Shown: positions 33,507 to 42,323 of the stretch, piece after piece | Layout: every line of letters begins with the position of its first letter | Position numbering within the stretch: the stretch's first letter is position 1 | Assembly: GCF_025950525.1 (NCBI RefSeq) | Contig: NZ_JAPDGS010000014.1 | Location: 1-56,580, forward strand | Length of the DNA: 56,580 nucleotides | Direction: 5' to 3' | From: Stagnihabitans lacustris | Lineage (GTDB): Bacteria > Pseudomonadota > Alphaproteobacteria > Rhodobacterales > Rhodobacteraceae | Translations under genes and position numbers: made by a program | The notes under the pieces: model-generated | Told to the model about the DNA's origin: nothing | The model's database searches: none | Seen by the model: the letters and a program-made list of their open reading frames with translations, nothing else

Positions 33507-36500
33507 ATGGGCAATACCTTCGCCTATGTCGTCCTCTTCGGCTGGCCCCTGGTCGTGCTCTGGCTGTTTCGCACGCGAAACCGGGCCATGGCGCTTTGCG
33601 TCTCGATCATCGGCGGCTACCTCCTTTTGCCCTTCGGCGTTGGGATCGACTTTCCCTTGCTGCCCACCCTGTCCAAGGACCTGATCCCTGCCCTTGCCGC
33701 CGCCCTCATGGTCGTGATCCTCGGCGCCGAGCCCCGGACCATGACCCGCAGCCGCCCCGCAGCCGCCAGGACCAGTCCCCAAGAGGCCCCCCCAAACGCC
33801 CCATCCGTCACCCGCGCCCCATCCTTCACCCGTGCCCGGCGTGGCGGCCCCACCCCCGCGCCCGAGCCCGGCTGGACCCGCCGCCGCCTGCCCCTGATCT
33901 TCCAGGCCCTGGTCCTGGTCCTGATCTTCGCCCCCTTCCTCACCGCCGCCTCCAATACCGAAGCCGTGACCATGGGCCCCCGCCTCCTGTCGGGCCTCCG
34001 GCTCTATGACGGCTTTGCCATGGCCCAGGCCGCGCTTGTCACGCTCTTGCCCTTCCTCCTCGGCCAGCGCCTCCTGGGCCGCCCCGAGGATCAACGCATC
34101 CTCCTGCAGGTCCTGGCCTGGGGGGCCGTCCTCTACAGCCTGCCGATCCTGCTGGAGCTGCGCCTCAGCCCCCAGCTCAGCAACTGGTTCTATGGCTTCC
34201 TCTTCCAGTCCTTCGAGCAGGCGGTGCGTGGCTTTGGCTATCGCCCTGTGGTCTTTCTCCAGCATGGGCTGTGGCTGGCGATCTTCATGGCCATGGCGGC
34301 GCTGGCGGGCCTCGCGCTTATCCGCGGCGCAGGCTTTGGCCGCGGACCGGCCACCGCCCTGGGCCTGGGGCTGACCGCCATGGTCTTCCTGTGCAACTCC
34401 CTTGGCGCAGCCCTGGTCTTCGTCGTCCTCGCCCCGCTCCTCGTCCTCCCCCCCCGCCTGCAGATCCTGGCCGCGGCCCTCCTCGCCACCGTCCTCCTGG
34501 CCTATCCGATGCTGCGTGGCGCGGGGCTCATCCCCGTCCAACCCCTGCTCTCCGCCGTCGAGAGCCTCAGCCCCGACCGCGCCTCCTCCTTCGCCTACCG
34601 CCTCAGGAATGAGGACATGCTTCTGGACCATGCCAATGAAAAGCCCCTCAGCGGCTGGGGCGGCTATGGGCGCAACCGCGTCTATGATGCCGAAACCGGC
34701 GCCGACAAGGCAGAGACCGATGGCGCCTGGGTCATCGTCATGGGGGTCAAGGGCTGGCTGGGCTATCTGGCGACCTATGGCCTCCTGGGCGGGCCGATCA
34801 TCGCGCTGGGACTGGCCCGCGGCCTCTCCCCCCCCGGCAAGAGCCTCAACCCCGAGGCCGCCGCGCTCGGCCTCATCCTGGTGGCCAACCTGGTCGACAT
34901 GATCCCCAATGCCACCATGACCCCCCTGACCTGGCTGATCGCCGGAGCCCTGGCCGGACGCCTGCGCCTGCGCCCGAAACTTGACCCCTCCCAACCGGAC
35001 GCCACGCAACCCCCCAGCCGCCAAGCCCCCAGCCGCCAAGACCGGGGCAGGGCAGGGCGCGCGCCCCTCTCCCCCGCCCTCTCCCCCGCCCTCTCCCGCA
35101 GCCGCGCGCCCCTTGCGGCCCTGGCTCTCTGCCTTGCCCTGCCCCTCCTGGGCCCCCAAGACCTGCGCGCCCAAAACCTTGTCCCCCCCGCCTCCGGCCC
35201 TCCCCCCGCCTCCGGCCTCCCCCCCGCCGCGGGCCTTGCCGACCCGACCCTGGCCCTTGGCCTGAACGGAGTGTCCGACTGGTCGACCGCCATGCCCTTC
35301 CTTGACCTGATGAAGACCGCGCGCCCCTTCCTCGCCCATTCCCCCGACGCCTGGGAGGCGATGAGCAACCAGGCCCTTGCCGCAGGCGGCTGGCTGGATG
35401 CCCAGGGCTGGCCCCGGGCCATCCCCCCCGGCATGACCGCGGTCGGCACGATCTGGGACTGGAACCCGCAGGATGCCGGCGCCGCCGCCTCGCGCGCGGG
35501 GGTCTATGTCCTGCGCCACCGGGGCAGGGGGCAATTGCAGCTGAACGCCGCCCTGCAGATCCTGTCGCAAAAACCCGGCGAGATCATCTTTGCCAATCCG
35601 ACCGGCGGCCAGATGATCCTGAACATCCTGACCACCGATCCCGACCAAAGCGGCGACCATATCCGCGACATCACCCTTGTCCGGCAAGAGTATCAGCCGC
35701 TCCATGACCTGGGGCAGGTCTTCGACCCCCGGTGGCGCGCGGTGATCGAGGATGCCCGCGTCCTGCGCTTCAAGGACTGGCTCCAGGTCGATGGCACCAC
35801 GGGCGACACCTGGGACGGCCAGCGCCTGGCGCGGCTTGACGATGCCAGCTATATGCAACATGGCGTGCCGGTCGACCTCATGACGCGCCTGGCCAATGAT
35901 GTCGGGGCCGAGCCCTGGTTCTCGATCCCCGCCGGCGCCTCAAAGGCCTGGATCGTCAGCTTCGCCACCCGGGTCCGCGACCAGATGGACCCAAGGCTGA
36001 AAATCCATGTCGAATACAGCAACGAGATGTGGAACTGGGCCTTCCCCCAGACCCGATGGATCGAGGCCCAGGCCAGGGCCGCCTGGAACGGCGACGACAA
36101 GTCGGATTGGGACAAAGCCGCCTGGCTCGATTACCAGGTCATGCTGGCCACAGGTTCGGCGCAGATCTGGGACCAGGTCTTCGGCGCCGAGGCCAGGGCG
36201 CGGCTCGATCATGTTCTCGGCGCCCAGACCGGCAATGCCTGGGCCGCGGCCCGCCTGCTGTCCCCCGTGCTGTGGCGCGCGCGCGACCCCGCGGGCCATG
36301 TCGATCCGGCCAGCACCTTCGACAGCCTGGCCGTGACGACCTATTTCGGCGGGGCCACCATGTCGGATGACGCCCTGCGCGCCGATCTTGTGGCCCGCGT
36401 CCAGGCCGATCCCCGGGCGGCGGCCGATTGGCTGACCCTGCGGATGCTGGACCCCGATTATCCGCAATCCATCCCCCAGGTCCTGGCCCAACTGGCCGAG

Positions 36501-37448
36501 ATGCAAAGCCTGGCCAAGACCCATGGCCTGGACCTGGTGGCCTATGAGGGCGGCCAGCACCTGCTTCAGTCCTTTGCCGTGACCGGTTTGACCAAGACCG
36601 ACCAAGAGATCCTGACCCCTTTCTTCGCCGCCTATGCCCATGGGCCGCAGATGGCAGAGCTTTATCGGCGGCTCTGGCAGGGTTGGGCGCAGATATCGGA
36701 CGGGCCCTTCATGCCGCTGGTCGAGGTGGCCGCCACCTCGAAAACCGGCGCCTGGGGGCTTTACACCCATCTGGGCCAAAGCCATGCCCCCTCCTTCAAC
36801 GCCCCCGCCCCCAATGCCCCGGCTGCCGATCTTCTGGCCACCAACCCGCTGGCCACCATGCTGACCCGGCTGAACATGACCCAAAAGGCCTGGTTCGGGA
36901 CAGGCGGCGGGGTGGAGTATCAACAGGGCGTGGTCACGCTCTCTGCGCTCCCCCTGTCGGGCGCCGCTGCGGCCGCTGCTTCCGATCCCTCCTCTGCGGG
37001 GCGCGAAACCCTCCTTGGCTCCGACCTTGACACCCTGCTTGGCACCGACTTGGATGATGTCCTGATGGGCGGCACCGGGGCCGAGCGCTTCATTCCCGGC
37101 CTTGGCCACGACCTGGTGATCGGAGGCGGGGGCCGCGATGTCCTGATCCTGCAAGGCCAGCCCGCCGATTACCGCCTGACCCCCGACCTGACCCCCGACC
37201 TGACCGGCAAGCAGACTGGCGACCTGACTGGCGACCAGACCCCTCAGGGCGCCGTCTTCACCCTTGTGGGGCCAGATCGCACGGAACCCGGGCATACGGA
37301 ACCTGGGCATACGGGCCCCGGACATACGGACTCTGGCCAGACCATCCGCTTCCGCGACATCGCCCTTCTGGGCTTTGTCGATCCCGGCGGCGAAAATCGC
37401 CTTTTGCCGCCCGAAGACCTCTTGGCCCCCCAACCCCCCTTGCCGTGA
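33507..37448 (+). CDS. Fusion: Wzy/O-antigen-ligase-like membrane protein plus glycosidase-like domain
   Basis: A single uninterrupted frame of 1,313 residues. Residues 1 to about 490 form a polytopic protein with about ten helices and polymerase-like segments (ASSFAYRLRNEDMLLDHANE, PLSGWGGYGRNRVYD, a late WLIAGALAGRLRLRP). A proline-rich linker follows, then a hydrophobic stretch at 534-553 ending LRAQ, like an internal signal or anchor. From about 579 a domain matches the secreted RTX protein at 17136-19832 (ADPTLALGLNGVSDWSTAMP, VEYSNEMWNW with Glu840, AYEGGQHLLQ with Glu1014). The tail has weak RTX-like repeats (LIGTD and GGTGAERF types) and a five-residue repeat (TEPGH). No ATG, GTG or TTG start is present near the signal-like segment, so two separate proteins are unlikely. 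The enzyme domain would be periplasmic. Confidence 0.82.
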   Translation: MGNTFAYVVLFGWPLVVLWLFRTRNRAMALCVSIIGGYLLLPFGVGIDFPLLPTLSKDLIPALAAALMVVILGAEPRTMTRSRPAAARTSPQEAPPNAPSVTRAPSFTRARRGGPTPAPEPGWTRRRLPLIFQALVLVLIFAPFLTAASNTEAVTMGPRLLSGLRLYDGFAMAQAALVTLLPFLLGQRLLGRPEDQRILLQVLAWGAVLYSLPILLELRLSPQLSNWFYGFLFQSFEQAVRGFGYRPVVFLQHGLWLAIFMAMAALAGLALIRGAGFGRGPATALGLGLTAMVFLCNSLGAALVFVVLAPLLVLPPRLQILAAALLATVLLAYPMLRGAGLIPVQPLLSAVESLSPDRASSFAYRLRNEDMLLDHANEKPLSGWGGYGRNRVYDAETGADKAETDGAWVIVMGVKGWLGYLATYGLLGGPIIALGLARGLSPPGKSLNPEAAALGLILVANLVDMIPNATMTPLTWLIAGALAGRLRLRPKLDPSQPDATQPPSRQAPSRQDRGRAGRAPLSPALSPALSRSRAPLAALALCLALPLLGPQDLRAQNLVPPASGPPPASGLPPAAGLADPTLALGLNGVSDWSTAMPFLDLMKTARPFLAHSPDAWEAMSNQALAAGGWLDAQGWPRAIPPGMTAVGTIWDWNPQDAGAAASRAGVYVLRHRGRGQLQLNAALQILSQKPGEIIFANPTGGQMILNILTTDPDQSGDHIRDITLVRQEYQPLHDLGQVFDPRWRAVIEDARVLRFKDWLQVDGTTGDTWDGQRLARLDDASYMQHGVPVDLMTRLANDVGAEPWFSIPAGASKAWIVSFATRVRDQMDPRLKIHVEYSNEMWNWAFPQTRWIEAQARAAWNGDDKSDWDKAAWLDYQVMLATGSAQIWDQVFGAEARARLDHVLGAQTGNAWAAARLLSPVLWRARDPAGHVDPASTFDSLAVTTYFGGATMSDDALRADLVARVQADPRAAADWLTLRMLDPDYPQSIPQVLAQLAEMQSLAKTHGLDLVAYEGGQHLLQSFAVTGLTKTDQEILTPFFAAYAHGPQMAELYRRLWQGWAQISDGPFMPLVEVAATSKTGAWGLYTHLGQSHAPSFNAPAPNAPAADLLATNPLATMLTRLNMTQKAWFGTGGGVEYQQGVVTLSALPLSGAAAAAASDPSSAGRETLLGSDLDTLLGTDLDDVLMGGTGAERFIPGLGHDLVIGGGGRDVLILQGQPADYRLTPDLTPDLTGKQTGDLTGDQTPQGAVFTLVGPDRTEPGHTEPGHTGPGHTDSGQTIRFRDIALLGFVDPGGENRLLPPEDLLAPQPPLP

Positions 37449-37480
37449 CAGGCGTTCTCCCCTCTTCTCCCGGCCGCCAC

Positions 37481-37555
37481 CCCCCCAAACTGCGGCCCCC
37501 CAAACTGCGGCCCCCCAGACTGCCGACCCCCAGACTGCCGACCCCCAGACTGCCA
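37481..37555 (+). repeat. Five tandem 15-bp repeats before the ABC transporter gene
   Basis: Five contiguous 15-bp units run from 37481: two of CCCCCCAAACTGCGG, one CCCCCCAGACTGCCG and two of the ACCCCCAGACTGCCG type. They fill most of the 120-bp gap between the fusion gene and the flippase gene. Confidence 0.92.
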
Positions 37556-37568
37556 CCAAGGACGCCAC

Positions 37569-39413
37569 GTGACCCAATTCGCCAAGGCCTATCTTCTCTT
37601 GACCCGCCGCGATCGCAAGCGCGCCTGGGCCGTTGTCGTGATCTCGATCGTCATGGCGCTCTTTGACAGCCTGGGCACGCTGTCGGTCATGCCCTTTCTG
37701 GCCGTGCTGGCCAATCCGGGCCTTGTCACCTCGAACCCCTGGCTGTCCGGGCTGCAGGGCCTGACCGGCCTGGATCAGCGCGGGTTTCTGGTCTTTCTGG
37801 GCCTTTTGGCCTTTGCGCTTCTGGTCTTTGCGGCTTTGGTGCGCAGCCTTGGCTTCTACTTCGTCAACCGCGTGACCCAGACCCGGACCCAGGCCATCGG
37901 CGCCCGTCTGATGGAAACCTATCTGCGCCAGCCCTATGCCTTTTTCCTGCATCACAACAGCGGCGACCTGGCCAAGAACCTGCTCTCCGAGGTCGAGCTT
38001 CTGACCACGCTGATCTATCAGCCCATCGCCGCCCTGATCGCGCAGGGCGTGCTTCTGGTGCTGCTGGCCGGGCTCATGGTCGCGGTCAATCCCCTGGTGG
38101 CCGCCATCGGTGTCGCGGTGCTGGCGGCCTGTTACGGCACGGTCTATCTGGGCGTGCGGCGCTATCTTGACCGGGCAGGGGCGCAGCAATCGGCGCTGAT
38201 CCAGACCCGGTTTCGCCTGATCAACGAGGCCATGGGCGGCATCAAGATCACCAAGCTTCTGGGCAACGAGACCCGCTATCGCCAGCGCTTTGCCCAGACC
38301 TGCCAGGATTACGCCAGCCTGCGTGCGGCCACGATGAGCCTGGCCACGATCCCGCGCTATGCGATCGAGGCCGTGGCCTTTGGCGGCATCCTGCTGCTGG
38401 CGGTGTCGCTGATGCTGACCCATGCGGCGGCGGGCACCGGCCAATCCGAGGCCATGGCCGACATCCTGCCGCTTTTGGGGTTTTACGCCTTTGCAGGCTA
38501 TCGGCTGATGCCCGCGGTGCAGGGCATCTATCAGGCGCTGTCGCAGCTGCGCTATGGCGCCTCGGCGCTGGACCGCGTGTCCGCCGATCTGGCCCAGGCC
38601 GCCCTCCTGCCCCCCCTCCCCGAGACCCAGGCCCCCCCCTTGCCCTTCACCCGCTCCGTGCAGATCCGCGACCTGTCCTTCCGCTATCCGCAGTCCGAAG
38701 GCCCCTCGGTCGAGGGCGTCAGCCTGACGATCACGCCCGGTTCCACCCTGGGCATCGTGGGGCCGACGGGGGCGGGCAAGACGACCTTCGTCGACCTTTT
38801 GCTGGGGCTTCTGACGCCTGAATCCGGCGCCATCCTGGTCGATGACATCCCGGTCACGCCCCAGACCCTGCGCGGCTGGCAGGCCGATCTGGGCTATGTG
38901 CCGCAGGATGTGTTCTTGCTGGATGCTTCGGTGGGGGAAAACATCGCCTTGGGCCTGCCGCGGGACGAAATCGACCCCATCCGCCTGCGTGAGGCGGCGC
39001 GGATGGCGCAGATCGCCGACTTCATCGAGACCCGGCTGCCGCAGGGCTTTGACACCGAGGTGGGCGAGCGCGGCGTGCGCCTGTCGGGCGGTCAGCGCCA
39101 GCGCATCGGCATCGCCCGCGCGCTCTATCGCAACCCCGGGATCATCGTGTTCGACGAGGCGACCAGCGCGCTGGACAACCTGACCGAACAAGAGGTCGTG
39201 CGCGCCATCGCCGCCCTGAGTGCGGCTGCCGAAAGCGCGGGCGGCGCGCCCAAGACCGTGATCCTGATCGCGCATCGGATTTCCACCGTGCAGGCCTGTG
39301 ACCAGATCCTGGTGCTGGACCAGGGCCGCATGGTGGGCCTGGGCCGCCACGACGACCTGTATCGCGACAATGCCGTCTTCCGCCGCCTGGTCGATGCCCG
39401 CGAGACGGGCTGA
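37569..39413 (+). CDS. PglK-like ABC flippase (fused permease and ATPase)
   Basis: A 614-residue half-transporter. Six helices fill residues about 20-310; the nucleotide-binding domain follows with Walker A GPTGAGKTTF, Q-loop VPQDVFLLD, signature LSGGQRQR, Walker B IIVFDEAT and H-loop IAHRIS. The permease (LMETYLRQPYAFFLHHNSGD, FRLINEAMGGIKITKLLGNE) resembles lipid-linked oligosaccharide flippases such as PglK. The start is GTG at 37569 with AAGGA six bases before. No Wzx flippase was found, so this protein is the best candidate to flip the repeat unit to the Wzy-like fusion encoded just upstream. Confidence 0.88.
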   Translation: MTQFAKAYLLLTRRDRKRAWAVVVISIVMALFDSLGTLSVMPFLAVLANPGLVTSNPWLSGLQGLTGLDQRGFLVFLGLLAFALLVFAALVRSLGFYFVNRVTQTRTQAIGARLMETYLRQPYAFFLHHNSGDLAKNLLSEVELLTTLIYQPIAALIAQGVLLVLLAGLMVAVNPLVAAIGVAVLAACYGTVYLGVRRYLDRAGAQQSALIQTRFRLINEAMGGIKITKLLGNETRYRQRFAQTCQDYASLRAATMSLATIPRYAIEAVAFGGILLLAVSLMLTHAAAGTGQSEAMADILPLLGFYAFAGYRLMPAVQGIYQALSQLRYGASALDRVSADLAQAALLPPLPETQAPPLPFTRSVQIRDLSFRYPQSEGPSVEGVSLTITPGSTLGIVGPTGAGKTTFVDLLLGLLTPESGAILVDDIPVTPQTLRGWQADLGYVPQDVFLLDASVGENIALGLPRDEIDPIRLREAARMAQIADFIETRLPQGFDTEVGERGVRLSGGQRQRIGIARALYRNPGIIVFDEATSALDNLTEQEVVRAIAALSAAAESAGGAPKTVILIAHRISTVQACDQILVLDQGRMVGLGRHDDLYRDNAVFRRLVDARETG

Positions 39414-39713
39414 ACAAGATGGGCTGAACACGCGTTGGGCTGGCGCAAGTGCAGGCTGGCGCAAGGGCAGGCTGGGCAAGTGCAGGTTGGGCAAGGGCCC
39501 CCCAGGACCTATCCCCATAATCTGATCCCGTGATCTGATCCCGTGATCTGGCCCGGATATTCAACTTGTGACATAATGTTGATTAACCGCCAAACCTGCA
39601 CCCCCTCAAGCCTCTCGTCACAACCCGCCCCCTTACAACCCGCTCCCTTACAACCCTCTGGCCCCCGGATCGCGGCTGGCTTAGGCTTGCCCCCTGATGA
39701 CCGCGGCCTTTGC
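39414..39713. other. Intergenic region with several short tandem repeats
   Basis: About 300 bases with repeats of GCTGGCGCAAGKGCAG (39439-39470, then shorter forms to 39497), two 13-bp units TCTGATCCCGTGA (39521-39546), and two to three copies of a CCTTACAACCCGCTC-like unit near 39620-39655. A moderately AT-rich piece (ATTCAACTTGTGACATAATG, about 39559-39578) may carry the promoter of the signalling genes. No gene is seen. Confidence 0.6.
39439..39546 (+). repeat. Tandem 16-bp and 13-bp repeats
   Basis: Two 16-bp units (39439-39454, 39455-39470), a 15-bp relative (39471-39485) and a partial copy are followed 24 bp later by two exact 13-bp units TCTGATCCCGTGA (39521-39533, 39534-39546). Confidence 0.85.
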
Positions 39714-40286
39714 ATGACCCTGACCCTGTCCCCCCTGCGCTTTGCCCTGGCTGCCGATCTGCTTCAGGCCCTGCCCGAGCTTGCGGCGGCGCTTTCGGCC
39801 CGGCCGCTTCCGGCCGAGAGCGCCGCCGACTTCCTGGCCCGCCTGGCCACAAGCCCCATCCCCGAAGAGGCCCTGACCTTCGCCGCCCAGGCCCTGACCC
39901 CAAGGCTTGCGGTCTGGTGGGGGCATGAATGTCTCCTGGCCCGGCCCGAGGTGGTGACGACCGAGGATCGCAGCCTTCTGGCCCTGGCCGCGCGCTGGGT
40001 CTCGGCCCAGGACGAGGCCAGCCGCAACGGGGCGCTGTTGCGCGCGCTGCAAAGCCCGCGCGGCCCCGGCGCCTGGGTGGCGCTTGGCGCCGGCTGGGCG
40101 GCTCCCGAAGTTGCGGCTCCCGTGACGGCTCCCGTGACGGGCCACATGACGGGCCACATGACGGGTCAGGCGGTGGCGACCGGGGTGCTTCTGGCCCTGG
40201 CGCGCATCCCGCAAGAAGACCGCCGCCGCAACCTGGCGCAATGCGTCGTCATGGCCCAAAGCCTGATGGCCCAGACCCCCGGCTAA
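39714..40286 (+). CDS. DUF6931-like protein of a T6SS-type signalling cluster
   Basis: A 190-residue, mostly helical cytoplasmic protein: PLRFALAADLLQALPELAAA, LTPRLAVWWGHECL, and VVTTEDRSLLALAARWVSAQ. From memory it resembles the DUF6931-type proteins found next to type VI-associated FHA genes; this is not a firm assignment. In-frame small repeats (APVTAPVTGHMTGHMTG) lie near residue 140. ATG 39714 was chosen because homology-like sequence starts there. It is 260 bp before the FHA gene. Confidence 0.6.
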   Translation: MTLTLSPLRFALAADLLQALPELAAALSARPLPAESAADFLARLATSPIPEEALTFAAQALTPRLAVWWGHECLLARPEVVTTEDRSLLALAARWVSAQDEASRNGALLRALQSPRGPGAWVALGAGWAAPEVAAPVTAPVTGHMTGHMTGQAVATGVLLALARIPQEDRRRNLAQCVVMAQSLMAQTPG

Positions 40287-40546
40287 GTCCCCCGGCCAAA
40301 TCTTCTGGCCAAATTTTCTGGCCCAGTCCCCCGGCCCAGTCCCTTTGCCAAGTCCCCTTTCCGCCCCCCAAAGGCCCTCCAGCAAGCTCCGGGGGGAAAG
40401 GCCTGCGAAAATTCCCCCCCGAAACTCCGGCCTTGCGGGGCGCCCGGGCGGCCCGGCCCCCCTGGCCGCTCTTGCGCCAGGCCCCGCTTGGCCGCAGTAA
40501 TGGCCCATGCCGGGTCGCAAGACCGCATCGGAAGGGCCAGATCGCA

Positions 40547-41977
40547 ATGTCGGGTCAGTTGAACGTGCCACGTCTGACGCTGCGCATCACCAATATGGCG
40601 GGCCTGCCCGAGGGCTTTCCCTTGGCGCATCGGACCGAGGGGCATGGCTTTCAGATCGGGCGCAATCCCGCCATGGCCTGGGTCCTGCCCGATCCTGACA
40701 AGCGCATTTCGGGCGAACATCTGCGCGTGCATTACCAGGAGGGCGCCTATTGGCTGCAGGATGTCTCCAAGAACGGCACGACGGTCAATGGCCGTCCGCT
40801 GGAGGGGATCCGCCGCCTGACCCATGACGACCTGATCGTCATCGGCCATTACCGCATCCAGGCCGTGCTGGAAGAGAACCCGCCCGATTACGGCTTTGCC
40901 CCGCTGCCGGCCCCCCCTCCCGAGCGGGTTCCCGAGTTTAGGCCAGAATTTAGGCCAGAATTTAGACCAGGGTCGGGGCCAGGGTTGGGGCCAGGGTTGG
41001 GGCCGGAGTTTCGCCCCGAACCGCGCCCCGAACCGCGCCCCGAACCGCGCCCCGAACCGCGCCCCGAACGCGCTTCCGAACCGCCTCCCCCCGATCAGCG
41101 CCTCTTGCAGGCCATGGCCCAAAGCGCCGGGCTGGATCTGCAGGCCCTGGCGGAACAGGACCCCGAGACGCTGGGGGCCGAGATCGGCGCCTGCCTGCGC
41201 ATTGCCACCGAGGCGATGATCACCCTTCTGGCCGGGCGGGCCTCGACGAAAAAGACCATCCGCAGCCGCAACCGCACCATGATGGCGCCGCGCGGCAACA
41301 ATCCCCTCAAGGCCAGCCCCGGGGCCGATGTCGCGCTGGAGCAGCTGTTCATCCAGCGCCCGGGCTTTTTCCTGACCGCGCCCGAGGCCTTTCGTCAGGG
41401 CTTTGCCGATATCGGCCAGCACCAGACGGCCAGTTACGGCGCCATGCAATCGGCCCTGGCGCGGATGCTGGGCGAACTGGCCCCCGAAACGGTCGAGGCC
41501 CGGGCGCAGGGCGGCATCTTCCCCTCGCGCGCGGCCAGGGCCTGGGCGCGCTATACCCGCGACTGGGACGCAAGGACCCTGACCCATGACCAGGGGATGA
41601 TGGATGTCTTCCTGGCCTATTTCGCCCAGGCCTATGACCGGGCGACAGAAAAGACCCCAGAGAAGACCCCGGATACGGCTTCAGATATGGGGGCCGGGAA
41701 AAGTGCCGGGAAGAGTGCCGAGGCGGGTGCGCAGGCTTTCGGGGCACCCGAGCCTGACGCGGGGGGCGAAGATCCGGCAAACGGGTCCCGGAATGGATCT
41801 GGGCGTGGATATGGGACAGGCGGAGCGGGAACAGGCGGAGCGGGGACAAATGGGGTGAGCCCCGAACTGGGTCCCGAACTGGGTCCCGAATTGCGCCCCG
41901 AATTGGGGCCCGGGTTGGGTGACGACTTCAGCGATATCTTGGGGGAGGAGGAGCCCCGCCCCCATCCCCGCCTCTAG
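40547..41977 (+). CDS. tagH: Type VI secretion-associated FHA-domain protein (TagH type)
   Basis: A 476-residue protein. The N-terminal FHA domain (residues about 10-110) has the phosphothreonine-binding elements GFQIGRNPAM, RISGEHLRV and DVSKNGTTVNG. A low-complexity linker (PEFRPEFRPEFRPG, EPRPEPRPEPRP) follows. The C-terminal TagH domain has EAMITLLAGRAS, GNNPLKASPGADVALEQLF and a helical stretch to about 375, then a second repeat-rich tail (GPELGPELRPELGPG). In type VI systems this protein is the phospho-target of kinase PpkA and phosphatase PppA, matching the genes at 46908-50109. The autotransporter gene is inserted between them. Confidence 0.88.
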   Translation: MSGQLNVPRLTLRITNMAGLPEGFPLAHRTEGHGFQIGRNPAMAWVLPDPDKRISGEHLRVHYQEGAYWLQDVSKNGTTVNGRPLEGIRRLTHDDLIVIGHYRIQAVLEENPPDYGFAPLPAPPPERVPEFRPEFRPEFRPGSGPGLGPGLGPEFRPEPRPEPRPEPRPEPRPERASEPPPPDQRLLQAMAQSAGLDLQALAEQDPETLGAEIGACLRIATEAMITLLAGRASTKKTIRSRNRTMMAPRGNNPLKASPGADVALEQLFIQRPGFFLTAPEAFRQGFADIGQHQTASYGAMQSALARMLGELAPETVEARAQGGIFPSRAARAWARYTRDWDARTLTHDQGMMDVFLAYFAQAYDRATEKTPEKTPDTASDMGAGKSAGKSAEAGAQAFGAPEPDAGGEDPANGSRNGSGRGYGTGGAGTGGAGTNGVSPELGPELGPELRPELGPGLGDDFSDILGEEEPRPHPRL

Positions 41978-42323
41978 CCCCCAGTCCCCGCCCGCCCCCC
42001 GCCCGCCCCCAGTCCCCGCCCCGCCGCTTGCGGGCTCTGGCCCTTCCTCCCTTTCCCGCCCCTCCCTTTCCCCCCGCCCCGCCTCACAACCAAGAGGCTT
42101 CCTGCGCTTTGGCCGGTACTCTTTGGACGGGCGGGGGCAAGGCGGGGGCCGTGCGGGGCAAGGCGCTGTGGCTTCTGGGGCGCGCGGCCCCCGCCTTGCC
42201 CCGATTTTGCCTTTTTTTGCTTGCCAAAACCGCGTCAGGCCTCATTCTCCATGGTTAATCATGCATGAACTTCCGGGCATTCGGCCGGGAGTACGTGCAA
42301 TCAAGGTGTTGCAGGAGAGTGAT
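41978..42323. other. C-rich intergenic region upstream of the autotransporter
   Basis: About 345 bases. The first 120 are C-rich with small repeats (CCAGTCCCCGCCC, CCTCCCTTTCCCGCCCCTCC). A large hairpin with an alternative partner and a T-run sits at 42134-42218. After it come an AT-rich piece (CCATGGTTAATCATGCATGA, 42248-42267) and AGGAG before the autotransporter ATG. No gene is seen. Confidence 0.6.
42134..42218 (+). terminator. Large hairpin with mutually exclusive stems and a T-run
   Basis: Left arm 42134-42155 pairs with 42181-42202: 18 perfect base pairs plus four inner pairs, one of them G-U, around a 25-base loop. A second left arm (42154-42165, CGGGGCAAGGCG) can instead pair with 42192-42203 over 12 bp. 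Seven T follow at 42212-42218. It may end the FHA transcript or act as an attenuator ahead of the autotransporter gene. Confidence 0.65.

Noticed and set aside
34917..35241. A separate start codon for the glycosidase-like half of the fusion
   Set aside because: After ATG 34917, which lies inside a polymerase helix, no ATG, GTG or TTG in frame sits near the signal-like segment at about 35100-35165, so independent translation is not supported.
35940..39518. Very long open frame on the minus strand (about 1,190 codons) opposite the fusion and flippase genes
   Set aside because: It is a mirror of two well-supported plus-strand genes, has a Gln/Arg/His-rich composition typical of antisense frames in GC-rich DNA, and no domain. 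The same holds for the long antisense frames at 33408-35861 and 43869-46241.
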